Source of the DNA: a virus
Direction: 5' to 3' (one strand)
IMG/VR virus record: IMGVR_UViG_3300025383_000039
Location: 1 to 47,433 of that record
DNA: 47,433 nt
The notes under the pieces: generated by a model
Databases searched by the model: none
Told to the model about the DNA's origin: nothing
Seen by the model: the letters and a program-made list of their open reading frames with translations, nothing else
In this document: in pieces, positions 27,344 through 35,753 of the stretch
Layout: every line of letters begins with the position of its first letter
Position numbering within the stretch: position 1 is the stretch's first letter
Program-made: the position numbers and the translations under genes

Positions 27344-27459
27344 TTTGGTAGGACAATTCGGACATTTCGGGCGCACTATATTTTTTTTGTGTTTTGTTTT
27401 CAAATGTGAATCATGCATTTTAAAAATCCATTAACATTTTGGTGAAATTGAAAATGGGG

Positions 27460-27465
27460 TACAAT
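27460..27465 (+). promoter_or_regulatory. -10 TACAAT, leaderless start
   Basis: Exactly 6 nt before ATG 27472; no clear -35 at the proper spacing. Confidence 0.6.
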
Positions 27466-27471
27466 ATAGAG

Positions 27472-28389
27472 ATGGACGCAAACTATAGAATAGATCAGGG
27501 CGGGAATGAGCTGAATGCTCAGATTGAATATCAGTCATATGAATTTATAAAGACTGAATCTTTCCCTGGGATATATTTACCAAAAATAAATCATGCCTGT
27601 ATTTACACTGAAGAGCGTAACAAGAAATTACAAATGCATAAAGAAGGAAAATGGTTGTTAGTAAAAACTGATGACAACTATTGTCATTTGATGACTCACA
27701 TTGGTGCGTATCTTATTCTAAAAGAAGAAATTCCAGATTTACAGATAGGATTTTTGCTGGGAAGAACAAAGCACATATCAATTGTGCATCAAGACATTAT
27801 GTCATATTTTGGAATTCCTACATTTCAAGCTATGGATCCTAGAGAATGGGATATTCACTTTGAGCAAATTTATGTTTCTACTGAATGGGGAGCATCTTTT
27901 ATGCAAAAAGCTGTAAATCAAGACATTGGTGCTCAAACTTTGCAAGTTGCACAATGCTTAAATCGGGTAGTAGAAGAATTTAAGCCATTTTTGAAGAAAA
28001 CAGATGAAAAGCATAAAATTTTTTCTAGCAGAAAGCTTAATAATTTAGATCATATATCTTTAGGGACATCGCATAGAACTTATTCTGAGGGAATTGACAT
28101 AGCTTTAGAAGGTGTTTATGAAGAATCAGGTTATAAAATAATGTCTTTTCAAGATACAGGGCTTTTTTATCAACTAAATATGTTTTATAATGCTTCTCAT
28201 GTGGCGGGAGTGGCTGGAACAGGCTTAATGAACACAATGTTCTCAGATCCAGATACAGAAGTTGATGAATATTTAACAAATAGGCAGTATTGGTCACCTT
28301 TTAAGTTCTTTTCACAATATTCTGGTGCTTCAATGAACTGGAACACCATAGATTTAACAGAAAATCAAGAATTTGGTGGAAATGTCTAA
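27472..28389 (+). CDS. GT61 / DUF563-like glycosyltransferase
   Basis: 305 residues from ATG 27472, chosen because the -10 places +1 there; upstream in-frame starts precede it. The C-terminal half (IFSSRKLNN, then GYKIMSFQDTGLFYQLNMFYNASHVAGVAGTGLMNTMF) follows the GT61/DUF563 signature with its late H/G-rich acceptor loop (AGVAGTGLMN in place of HGAGLTN). Likely a glycan-transfer enzyme acting on surface polymer or phage protein; the His of the HGAG motif is replaced by Val. Overlaps the oxygenase gene by 8 nt. Confidence 0.75.
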   Translation: MDANYRIDQGGNELNAQIEYQSYEFIKTESFPGIYLPKINHACIYTEERNKKLQMHKEGKWLLVKTDDNYCHLMTHIGAYLILKEEIPDLQIGFLLGRTKHISIVHQDIMSYFGIPTFQAMDPREWDIHFEQIYVSTEWGASFMQKAVNQDIGAQTLQVAQCLNRVVEEFKPFLKKTDEKHKIFSSRKLNNLDHISLGTSHRTYSEGIDIALEGVYEESGYKIMSFQDTGLFYQLNMFYNASHVAGVAGTGLMNTMFSDPDTEVDEYLTNRQYWSPFKFFSQYSGASMNWNTIDLTENQEFGGNV

Positions 28390-28915
28390 CAAAATCAATA
28401 TTATTCATGATGTTCTAACCCAAGAAGAGCTACAATATTTGCGGGGAGTGGTAGAAAGTGCAGATTATAATGCTGTACCTATAGATCCATTAAATCCACT
28501 ACAAGGAAATATGCTCTTTGGACCATATTTAGATGATAAAGCTCAAAAAATACTTCAAGATGCATTTTATAACCATATATCTGAGGTTGAGAGTTTATAT
28601 GACCTAAAAATAGACAATAGGTACGATACATACAATCAGATTGTCGTACATAGGTATCCTGAAGGTCTATTTTTAAGAGAACATTCAGATTATACGGGAG
28701 AAGAAACTTCTGGAAAAGTTGTTACATCGCTTATCTACATAAATGATGATTTTGAAGGTGGAGAGCTATATTTTCCAAATCTTGATTACAGATACAAGTC
28801 CAGGGCGGGAGACCTGGTGCTTTTTCCAGTAGATGATATCCATACACATGGTGTAAGTATCATCAGCTCTGGAATACGCTATAGTACTCCATATTTCTAC
28901 TTTAAAGCCCTATAG
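28382..28915 (+). CDS. 2OG-Fe(II) oxygenase, prolyl-4-hydroxylase type
   Basis: 177 residues from ATG 28382 (GGTGG upstream, ATGTCTAA overlap). H101-S-D103, NDDFEGGELYFP, H156 in THGV and R166 form the complete P4H-type iron and 2OG site. Same family as the truncated gene at the left edge. Coupled to a glycosyltransferase, which suggests a pathway that hydroxylates and then glycosylates a protein; that link is inferred. Confidence 0.88.
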   Translation: MSNKINIIHDVLTQEELQYLRGVVESADYNAVPIDPLNPLQGNMLFGPYLDDKAQKILQDAFYNHISEVESLYDLKIDNRYDTYNQIVVHRYPEGLFLREHSDYTGEETSGKVVTSLIYINDDFEGGELYFPNLDYRYKSRAGDLVLFPVDDIHTHGVSIISSGIRYSTPYFYFKAL

Positions 28916-28918
28916 AGC

Positions 28919-29479
28919 CTATATAAAGTCTATATTGATAGTACATCTGGTCTTATTTAATACTGGGGATGATGATGCATGATAATGTAGGCCATCAAAT
29001 ACCATTCCTTTTCCCGCCTTCGGGCTTACACTTTTCTTAATAGTGAGATCAGATGGTGCTATGCCATTAAATTTCTGATCAAAAATTACAGTATCGCCAT
29101 CTGAATCATCCACATAATATAGAAACACCTTATGATCGCCTTCTGTGTCTACATGCGGAGAGTGAAAAGCATAATCCTTTACTTGAGGGTATAGATTCGC
29201 TTTGATCCGTATAATCTGCTTACATGTAATTTTATTCTTTATCAGGAATGAGACAAATATCTTGTGTATAAGCGGATATACCTGATCTTTTTCGTATATA
29301 GCTCCTGAAAATAGGACCCCTTCCGAAACGGCCTCACTTTTAAGGACATGCAATCCGTCTACTTCGGGGTTTGTAGAGGAATGATAGAACCAAGGAAAGT
29401 GTGCAGGCATGCCAAGGAAAGCTTTCTCAGCCTCCCTGATTGTTTGCTCGTCAAGGAAGTTATCATCTATAACAATCAA
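28919..29479 (-). CDS. 2OG-Fe(II) oxygenase
   Basis: 186 residues from a TTG start (GGGG upstream). H109-V-D111, FLYYVDDSDGDTVIFD, then HYHASS (H165/H167) and R178 form the facial triad and 2OG contact. More divergent from the P4H-type enzymes than the previous gene; similar proteins are common in cyanophages. Convergent with the previous oxygenase gene, only 3 bp apart. Confidence 0.82.
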   Translation of the reverse strand: MIVIDDNFLDEQTIREAEKAFLGMPAHFPWFYHSSTNPEVDGLHVLKSEAVSEGVLFSGAIYEKDQVYPLIHKIFVSFLIKNKITCKQIIRIKANLYPQVKDYAFHSPHVDTEGDHKVFLYYVDDSDGDTVIFDQKFNGIAPSDLTIKKSVSPKAGKGMVFDGLHYHASSSPVLNKTRCTINIDFI

Positions 29480-29481
29480 TT

Positions 29482-29646
29482 TTACCCCTTAAGGCTTTTT
29501 ATCTTCTTGATAATGCTGTGTCGTAGCAAGGTAAGCTTGCCAACTTTTACTTTGCCGTAAAGCTCTTTTTGAATACGCAACTCATTATAATGCCAGCTAT
29601 TGCGACTTCTGTTTTTATACTCTCTTGCAAAGTGATGTGGGGACAT
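29482..29646 (-). CDS. Small basic protein, leaderless
   Basis: 54 residues, highly basic (REYKNRSRNSWHYNELRIQKELYGKVKVGK). The -10 TACAAT ends exactly 6 nt before the ATG. Nucleic-acid or membrane-surface binding is possible. No family is recognised. Confidence 0.65.
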   Translation of the reverse strand: MSPHHFAREYKNRSRNSWHYNELRIQKELYGKVKVGKLTLLRHSIIKKIKSLKG

Positions 29647-29652
29647 ATCTTT

Positions 29653-29658
29653 ATTGTA
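29653..29658 (-). promoter_or_regulatory. -10 TACAAT, leaderless start
   Basis: On the minus strand, 6 nt from ATG 29646; abuts the stop of the upstream cupin gene. Confidence 0.6.
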
Positions 29659-30243
29659 TCATCCCAATTTCTTTATATCAAACTTTCCCCACTCTGACCA
29701 ACGGGTAACGTCATAAGGGGTGTCTGATTGATCTATCTTTCTGTACTGCTTGCCTTCTGCTTCTACCTTTACATGCTTCCAGCTTTGTATATCAGACCAA
29801 TATGCTATTTTTAAGGCTTCCTCTTCATTTTCCGCCCTCACTTTTTTCGTGTAGTAATCCGTCAGTGTAGCTGTAATTTCAAATAAAGGTAATCCTGTGT
29901 CATCGGACTCTTCAATTATGGGCCTATAAAAGAATCTCTCATAAAATACATTTTCCAGTCCGTCAAAGGGCTTTACGCTGTGGAGGTATCCTTGAGGAAA
30001 AAATACTGCGTCCCCTTTCTTTAAAACAAACCAGGCTTGTACATCTGAAAATACAACTTTTATTTCATCCTTAATACAAGTGATTGCTGTAATAGGAACT
30101 GCATCTTCTCTAAAATCAGAAAACACTTCCACGTCAAACTTTTGCCCCCACTTGCTTTGAACAACTTCAAGTAATGACCAATTCTCTACATCTTCCCTGT
30201 AGCACTGACTCACTGTTTCTATAATATCAATTATCGGCTGCAT
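29659..30243 (-). CDS. Degenerate JmjC/cupin-like protein fused to a DpnD/PcfM-like domain
   Basis: 194 residues from ATG 30243 (GAGGA upstream). Residues 35-100 align with the oxygenases at 494 and 12703 (CI...KKGD...PQGYLHSV), but the first iron ligand His is Phe (F41-S-D43), leaving only H88; it may be inactive or use another metal. Residues 120-170 (FEITATLTDYYTKKVRAENEEEALKIA) match the small DpnD/PcfM-like unit seen in the minus-strand block. Confidence 0.65.
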   Translation of the reverse strand: MQPIIDIIETVSQCYREDVENWSLLEVVQSKWGQKFDVEVFSDFREDAVPITAITCIKDEIKVVFSDVQAWFVLKKGDAVFFPQGYLHSVKPFDGLENVFYERFFYRPIIEESDDTGLPLFEITATLTDYYTKKVRAENEEEALKIAYWSDIQSWKHVKVEAEGKQYRKIDQSDTPYDVTRWSEWGKFDIKKLG

Positions 30244-30451
30244 TTTTATCCTCAAATACAAAAGAAGGTTCAGGAGCAAGAACTTGACCAGATCTATGAA
30301 GGTCTGTTAGTCCTAATGCATCTGCACCTAGCTTATCTGCAATAATTGACAGCATGTCATAGTTGCGTTGATTTTGAATAAAAATAGCACCAAGAAGCTC
30401 TCTCATATTATTAAATATGTCAAGCTCTAGGTCTTCCCCTAAATTACCCAT
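30227..30451 (-). CDS. Hypothetical helical protein
   Basis: 74 residues, helical (DIFNNMRELLGAIFIQNQRNYDMLSIIADKL), possibly a coiled-coil adaptor. Overlaps the upstream gene by 8 nt (ATGGGTAA) and the downstream gene by 17 nt. Confidence 0.68.
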   Translation of the reverse strand: MGNLGEDLELDIFNNMRELLGAIFIQNQRNYDMLSIIADKLGADALGLTDLHRSGQVLAPEPSFVFEDKNAADN

Positions 30452-30692
30452 CTGCCAATATCTCCTTTGTTATATGATCCCATTTATTGCCTTCCATGCT
30501 TTCTGAATTATTTATTACTAAATCCCCGTCATCATTTGTAAATGTATAAAGCCAAGGTTTAGGATTATCTAAATTAATTCTTCCAACTAAAATGTAATCG
30601 CTTCCGTCTTTAACTTCAAGTGTGATAGAAAAATTATCTACTTCCTTGTCGTGAGCCTCAATGTAAGCTCTTTCAATGTGTATCTTTGCCAT
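30444..30692 (-). CDS. Hypothetical beta-rich protein
   Basis: 82 residues. Alternating beta pattern (FSITLEVKDGSDYILVGRINL). Overlaps both neighbours. No family is recognised. Confidence 0.68.
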   Translation of the reverse strand: MAKIHIERAYIEAHDKEVDNFSITLEVKDGSDYILVGRINLDNPKPWLYTFTNDDGDLVINNSESMEGNKWDHITKEILADG

Positions 30693-31188
30693 GAGATGTT
30701 TGAGATAATAGCGGATAGTCTTCGTCCATCATATTATTAAACTCTTCGCTTCCAATCCAAAATATATTTCCCAACACTCTCCAGGCAATGTTTTTACCAT
30801 TTGCAAGAGCATCTGATATAGCCCATGATAGCACCTCTGAATCTAATTTTCTACCCGCCTCTAAAAGCATAGTATATTCTACGCCCTTAATCTTTCTTGT
30901 TGTAAATATGGCATTTGATCTAACGGGCTTAAAAGACTCTGGCATATCTGGGTTAGTTAAAAAGTCACACTTAAAAGCCATGCAAGGGTTGACTGGCCTA
31001 TTCTCATAACTACCGCAACCTTCATTTACTTTTACAAATGGGCAAGGAACAATACCAAGTTCTTCATTGATTCCCATGAAGTTGATTTCGTTGCTATTTG
31101 ATAGCTTGATATCGGCCCTTAAATGGCCCTCACAGCATTTTGTACAGCCTTCACAGGACCTACCCTCAACTATTGGCAAAAAGTCCAT
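30673..31188 (-). CDS. YkgJ-like CxxCxxCC metal-binding protein
   Basis: 171 residues. C12-x2-C15-x2-CC (residues 12-19, CEGCTKCC) at the N-terminus, then CPFV, GCGSYENRPVNPCMAFKCDF, are the YkgJ-family metal/Fe-S ligands. Such proteins often sit beside 2OG oxygenases, as here. The biochemical role is not established. Confidence 0.78.
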   Translation of the reverse strand: MDFLPIVEGRSCEGCTKCCEGHLRADIKLSNSNEINFMGINEELGIVPCPFVKVNEGCGSYENRPVNPCMAFKCDFLTNPDMPESFKPVRSNAIFTTRKIKGVEYTMLLEAGRKLDSEVLSWAISDALANGKNIAWRVLGNIFWIGSEEFNNMMDEDYPLLSQTSHGKDTH

Positions 31189-31194
31189 CAGAAG

Positions 31195-31674
31195 CTACTT
31201 TTCGGTAATTCTGGATGCTAAATCCTTTGGGGTCACAAGTGCATGGGGCTTATTAGAAAGCTTGATCCCTGCAGCTGACGAATATGTCCAAGCAACTAGT
31301 TGAGAGCAAATAACGCTTTTTTCATTTTCAGCTCTTTTTAGATTTGGAAAGAACCCCAAGAATAAGATCTTCAATGCAATATTGATAATTGACCAAACTC
31401 CATAGCCATCATTAACAAATTCCATAGCCCTGGCTCTAATGTTAAGTCTTTCTGTTTCTGTCAAAGATGTATCAATCTGGGTATTCCAAACAATTGGCTT
31501 GCCGTCATATTTTGAAAGCTCTGACAAAGTTACACCTACTGGACGGGCTTCAACAATCTGATTATTGCCAAGATATACCCCAGCATGATTCCACTTTGAT
31601 CCCGTGCCAAGCTGAATTAAACGTGCAGCCCAACCATTTGTTCTTACTACAAAATAATCGCCAACATTAGGCAT
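31195..31674 (-). CDS. YiiX/permuted NlpC-P60-like hydrolase
   Basis: 159 residues. H30 in WNHAGVYLG, E42 and C123 in VICSQLV are the catalytic residues of the circularly permuted papain-like YiiX/NlpC-P60 group. Members cleave peptidoglycan stems or lipid acyl groups. A hydrophobic segment at about 95-108 may bind membrane. Next to the lysozyme-fold gene, it probably forms a wall-lysis pair. Confidence 0.78.
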   Translation of the reverse strand: MPNVGDYFVVRTNGWAARLIQLGTGSKWNHAGVYLGNNQIVEARPVGVTLSELSKYDGKPIVWNTQIDTSLTETERLNIRARAMEFVNDGYGVWSIINIALKILFLGFFPNLKRAENEKSVICSQLVAWTYSSAAGIKLSNKPHALVTPKDLASRITEK

Positions 31675-31894
31675 CTTTAACTTTCCTTATCCGTTCTAAA
31701 ACATTTTCGTATAATTGCTGGCCTACAGTATTTTTATAGCCACACGCTAAACATTGTAGCATAACTTTGTCACCCTGCTCTTTATGAATAAGTGGGTATA
31801 CCGCTGGTTTATCTTCCTCATGCATGGGGCAGGGTAGAAAATCTACCTTGCCCTCTAATGCAAGATTGTAATATTCAGAGAATACTTTTAGCAT
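31667..31894 (-). CDS. Zinc-ribbon protein
   Basis: 75 residues from ATG 31894, which overlaps the upstream stop by 7 nt; a longer in-frame ORF starts further upstream but lies inside the lysozyme gene. CPMH and CLAC make a four-ligand ribbon of the type found in CHC2/primase-like knuckles, although no primase domain follows. Confidence 0.68.
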   Translation of the reverse strand: MLKVFSEYYNLALEGKVDFLPCPMHEEDKPAVYPLIHKEQGDKVMLQCLACGYKNTVGQQLYENVLERIRKVKDA

Positions 31895-32580
31895 GCAGAA
31901 ACCTGGATATTTGCTTTGGCCATTACAGAATCTACATATTGCCGTACAGTAGGATTTCCTGGAACTTTCAAGTTCCAAGTTCTTACATTCCCCGCCCTTG
32001 ATGGTAGTAAATGAGCAGCAATAGCTTTTTCCCAATTATGATATTTTTTATAAGATGCGGCAATCTCGCCAATCATCCTTTGATCCTGCACCCAAGACGG
32101 GGCTAGGCAAGCTGTTTTGTATCCCATGTAGTTATTCCATGATTGAGGCATATATTGATATGCTCCACATGCACTACTAGAATATGAATGTCTTGTATAA
32201 GCTCCTTCGCCACCAGTCTCTTGAGATTTAATTGCGTTTACAATTCTTGATATATAAACAGACGTTGTTTTATAATTCATTCCAATTTTAATATTTGGAG
32301 CGGGCATTTTAAATTTTTGTCCAGTGTCAAGATCAATGACAAGATAATTTGTAATCTTTAATTTCTTTTTATTATTATTATTTATTATATTATATATATT
32401 AACTATATTAATATGTTTTAATTTATTAATATATAATATATTAGAAGTATAGCGTATATTTTCTTGCATTCCTGCGTAGGCGGGAGAAAATCCTCCAAAA
32501 ATCATTGTGATAATACTCACACCTGCCATTATGAATGCGTATTTCCACTTTCTTAGCCTTGCTATGTTCTCATTATTCAT
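31888..32580 (-). CDS. Membrane-anchored lysozyme-fold (Rpf/SLT-like) muralytic enzyme
   Basis: 230 residues from ATG 32580 (AGGAGG upstream). Signal or anchor at 12-36 (AFIMAGVSIITMIFGGF), an Asn/Ile-rich spacer at about 55-75 coded almost only by A and T, then a lysozyme-like domain with the catalytic Glu E121 (SQETGGEG) and CGAYQYMPQSWNNY. Resuscitation-promoting-factor or transglycosylase activity on peptidoglycan is expected. Likely role: host wall lysis or DNA entry. Confidence 0.82.
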   Translation of the reverse strand: MNNENIARLRKWKYAFIMAGVSIITMIFGGFSPAYAGMQENIRYTSNILYINKLKHINIVNIYNIINNNNKKKLKITNYLVIDLDTGQKFKMPAPNIKIGMNYKTTSVYISRIVNAIKSQETGGEGAYTRHSYSSSACGAYQYMPQSWNNYMGYKTACLAPSWVQDQRMIGEIAASYKKYHNWEKAIAAHLLPSRAGNVRTWNLKVPGNPTVRQYVDSVMAKANIQVSAC

Positions 32581-32626
32581 TTTGAACCTCCTGGGGTAAA
32601 TAGTCGTAAAATCAATGCTATCATGA

Positions 32627-32632
32627 TATACT
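32627..32632 (+). promoter_or_regulatory. Extended -10 TGATATACT
   Basis: Divergent region between lysozyme and glycosyltransferase genes; +1 near 32639, then AAGGGA and GTG 32653. Confidence 0.6.
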
Positions 32633-32652
32633 AATAAAAACAAGGGACAAGC

Positions 32653-33666
32653 GTGAAAATATCATTTACTGGTGCTCCAGAATACATGGATAGGAATGTT
32701 GGATACGGAGAAGCATCCAATCATATATTTAATTCATTTGAAAAACTAGGTGTAGATTGTTTGGTTAAATCTAAACAAGCTAACATTGGTATTTCTTTTG
32801 TTCAACCTAACCTTTATACTTTTGCATCACATCAATATAAAATTGGTTACACACCATGGGAATCAACTGCTGTATTTGAAAATTGGATAACACCAATGAA
32901 TTTTGTTATTGATGAACTTTGGGCAACTTCTGATTGGGTTGCTGGTGTATACTCAAAGTTGACTGATAAACCTATTTTTGTATACTCTCATGGAGTTGAC
33001 GGATCTTGGATTCCAAAGAAAAAAGAAATTGATAAATCAAGACCTTTTAGATTTTTACACGTTGGAGAACCTGCATCAAGAAAAGATGCACAGTTGGTTG
33101 TTGATACTTTTATTAAATTATTTGGTGATGACCCAAACTATGAGTTAGTTTTAAAGTGTAGTCAAATTAACACTACAAGAATTTATGATCCGCAAACAGG
33201 AATGATTAGTGGTTCACCAAATACTTTTTATCCAAATATTAAAATTATAGAATCATTTTTATCTGTTGAACAAATGAATGGCTTGTATGATCTTTGCGAT
33301 GTCTTTGTATACCCATCATGGGGCGAGGGTTTTGGATTTAATCCTTTGCAAGCTATGGCAAAGGGTATACCAACAATATGCACTGCGGAATGGGCACAGT
33401 ATAAAAAATATATAACCATGCCATTGTCATCTACACCACACCCATCCCCCTGGCCTAAAACTCATCCAGGGATGATGTTAAAGCCAAGCTCTATGGAGTT
33501 AGAATTTTTTATGAGTGATGTAAAACACAATTATGAATCGTATTCTGAGCTTGCATACAAAAATGCTTTTTTGATACATAAAGAGTATAATTGGAATTCA
33601 GTTTCTAAACCAGCTGTAGAACGATTGAAAAAAATTGAAAAACAGAATTTTAGAAAATTTTTGTGA
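32653..33666 (+). CDS. GT4-type glycosyltransferase
   Basis: 337 residues, GTG start with AAGGGA (32641-32647). The C-terminal half has DVFVYPSWGEGFGFNPLQAMAKGIP, the E-x7-E nucleotide-sugar site of GT-B family 4 enzymes, and an FLHVGE strand for the donor pocket. It probably transfers a sugar to a surface glycan or phage fibre. It is followed directly by the reductase promoter region. Confidence 0.85.
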   Translation: MKISFTGAPEYMDRNVGYGEASNHIFNSFEKLGVDCLVKSKQANIGISFVQPNLYTFASHQYKIGYTPWESTAVFENWITPMNFVIDELWATSDWVAGVYSKLTDKPIFVYSHGVDGSWIPKKKEIDKSRPFRFLHVGEPASRKDAQLVVDTFIKLFGDDPNYELVLKCSQINTTRIYDPQTGMISGSPNTFYPNIKIIESFLSVEQMNGLYDLCDVFVYPSWGEGFGFNPLQAMAKGIPTICTAEWAQYKKYITMPLSSTPHPSPWPKTHPGMMLKPSSMELEFFMSDVKHNYESYSELAYKNAFLIHKEYNWNSVSKPAVERLKKIEKQNFRKFL

Positions 33667-33703
33667 TACACTTAAAATCTAAATTTAACCTCAAGGAGAA
33701 GTA

Positions 33704-35638
33704 ATGTCTAATTCAATTGAAAACCCATATGAAAACTTTATTGCGTTGTCTCGTTATGCAAGATGGCTAGAAGATGAGAATCGCAGAGAGACATGGGGTG
33801 AAACTGTAGACCGTTACTTTAACTTTATGGTTGAGCATCTTGAAAAGAATAACAATTATAAGCCAGATGCAAAGCTTGTTGCAGAATTGCGTGATGCTGT
33901 ATTTAACCGTAACGTTATGCCATCAATGCGTTCTGTTATGACTGCAGGACCAGCATTGGAAAGAGAAAATGTTGCAGGCTACAACTGTTCATTTATTCCA
34001 GTAGATAATGCTCGTTCATTTGATGAAGCAATGTATATTCTTATGTGTGGTACAGGTGTTGGATTTTCTGTTGAGTATAAGTACATCAATAAACTTCCCG
34101 CCCTTCCAGAAACTCTTGAGAAGTCAAACACAGTAGTTATTGTTGGAGACTCTAAAGAAGGTTGGGCAAAAGCATATCGTGAACTCCTAGGTCTTTTGTG
34201 GGCAGGACAGATCCCACAGATTGATGTTAGCAAAGTTCGTCCTTCAGGTGCACGTCTTAAGACAATGGGTGGAAGATCATCAGGTCCTCAACCATTAGTT
34301 AATCTTTTTGATTTTACAATTCAAGTATTTAAAGGAGCACTTGGCCGTCAACTTAAGCCAATTGAATGTCACGACATTATGTGTAAGATCGGAGAAGTTG
34401 TAGTTGTTGGCGGAGTACGTCGTTCAGCACTTATCTCTCTTTCAAATATTAATGATATTGAAATGGCAGCAGCTAAAGCTGGTAATTGGTGGGAATCAAA
34501 TGCTCAACGTGCACTAGCAAATAACTCTGTTGCATATTCACGTAAGCCAGAGATGGCACAGTTTATTTCAGAATGGAAATCTCTATATGATTCGAAGTCG
34601 GGCGAAAGAGGTATCTACAATGTGGCAGCAGCCCAAGCCCAAGCAGCAAAGTACGGAAGACGTAGTGCAGATATTCACTATGGAACTAACCCTTGCTCAG
34701 AAATTATCCTACGTCCTTATCAGTTTTGTAACCTTTCAGAAGTCGTACTTCGTGAAAAAGATACAGTTGAGGATGTTGCCAATAAAGTTCGTCTTGCAAC
34801 AATTCTTGGAACATGGCAATCAACACTTACAGACTTTAAGTACATCCGTAAGATTTGGAAAGACAACACAGAAGAAGAGCGTCTACTAGGAGTTTCACTT
34901 ACTGGACAATTTGGACATAAGTTCTTTTCTGGACAGGAAGGTTTGCCAAAACTTGGAGATGTTCTAGATAGACTTCGTGAGTATGCTCTTGCAACAAATA
35001 TTGAAGAGGCAGAGAAAATTGGGATTCCCGCCTCAGCAGCAATCACTTGCGTAAAGCCTTCGGGCACAGTGTCCCAATTGGTCGGGGTGTCTTCAGGAAT
35101 GCATGCATGGCATTCAGATTATTATATTCGTACAGTTCGTGGGGATAAGAAAGATCCTATTACCCAGTTCCTAAAGGATTCAGGTATTCCTGCAGAAGAT
35201 GATGTGATGAAGCCAAATGATACAACCGTATTCTCGTTTCCAGTAAAAGCACCAAAGCATGCAATTACTAGAGACAAGTTAACCGCTATTCAGCAGCTTG
35301 AGGTATGGCTAACATATCAACGTCATTGGTGTGAGCATAAGCCATCTATTACTGTTTCTGTGAAAGAAGATGAGTGGATGGAAGTTGGAGCATGGGTATA
35401 CAAGCACTTTGATGAGTGCTCAGGAATTTCATTCTTGCCATACTCAGAGCATACATATGTTCAGGCTCCATATCAAGAGGTTGACAAGGATGCATATGAA
35501 GATATGGTTGCAAAGATGCCAAAATCAATTAACTGGGCTGCTTTGTCAATGTATGAACTTGAAGATAGCACTACAGGAACTCAAGCACTTGCTTGCGTAT
35601 CTGGTGAGTGTGAGATTGTAGATATCGGTCAAAACTGA
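33704..35638 (+). CDS. nrdJ: B12-dependent class II ribonucleoside-triphosphate reductase
   Basis: 644 residues, slightly shorter than the 739-residue L. leichmannii enzyme. C95 (YNCSF) and C331 (NPCSEI) form the active-site disulfide/thiyl pair, with the radical fold motifs ECHDIMCKIGEVVVVGGVRR and SGTVSQLVGVSSG; the C-terminal CVSGEC (C631, C636) matches the redox pair that thioredoxin reduces. It converts NTPs to dNTPs without oxygen demand. AAGGAG lies before the ATG; a terminator follows. Requires host cobalamin. Confidence 0.95.
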   Translation: MSNSIENPYENFIALSRYARWLEDENRRETWGETVDRYFNFMVEHLEKNNNYKPDAKLVAELRDAVFNRNVMPSMRSVMTAGPALERENVAGYNCSFIPVDNARSFDEAMYILMCGTGVGFSVEYKYINKLPALPETLEKSNTVVIVGDSKEGWAKAYRELLGLLWAGQIPQIDVSKVRPSGARLKTMGGRSSGPQPLVNLFDFTIQVFKGALGRQLKPIECHDIMCKIGEVVVVGGVRRSALISLSNINDIEMAAAKAGNWWESNAQRALANNSVAYSRKPEMAQFISEWKSLYDSKSGERGIYNVAAAQAQAAKYGRRSADIHYGTNPCSEIILRPYQFCNLSEVVLREKDTVEDVANKVRLATILGTWQSTLTDFKYIRKIWKDNTEEERLLGVSLTGQFGHKFFSGQEGLPKLGDVLDRLREYALATNIEEAEKIGIPASAAITCVKPSGTVSQLVGVSSGMHAWHSDYYIRTVRGDKKDPITQFLKDSGIPAEDDVMKPNDTTVFSFPVKAPKHAITRDKLTAIQQLEVWLTYQRHWCEHKPSITVSVKEDEWMEVGAWVYKHFDECSGISFLPYSEHTYVQAPYQEVDKDAYEDMVAKMPKSINWAALSMYELEDSTTGTQALACVSGECEIVDIGQN

Positions 35639-35654
35639 TATAATCTAGTTTAAG

Positions 35655-35693
35655 AACCCCTGTTTCTACGGCGAATACGTGGCAGGGGTTTTT
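35655..35693 (+). terminator. Rho-independent terminator after nrdJ
   Basis: 8-bp stem AACCCCTG/CAGGGGTT (35655-35662, 35683-35690) with a 20-nt loop, then TTTTT. Confidence 0.85.
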
Positions 35694-35717
35694 CTATGAT
35701 TTGTTAAACATTACTGT

Positions 35718-35723
35718 TATAAT
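35718..35723 (+). promoter_or_regulatory. Extended -10 TGTTATAAT for the tail module
   Basis: Located between the nrdJ terminator and the first tail gene. Confidence 0.6.
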
Positions 35724-35753
35724 TTAGATATAAATCTGGGGTAGGTGATCAAT

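Noticed and set aside
30788-31303. Plus-strand ORFs opposite the YkgJ-like and YiiX-like genes
   Set aside because: They oppose genes with clear motifs and lack ribosome sites.
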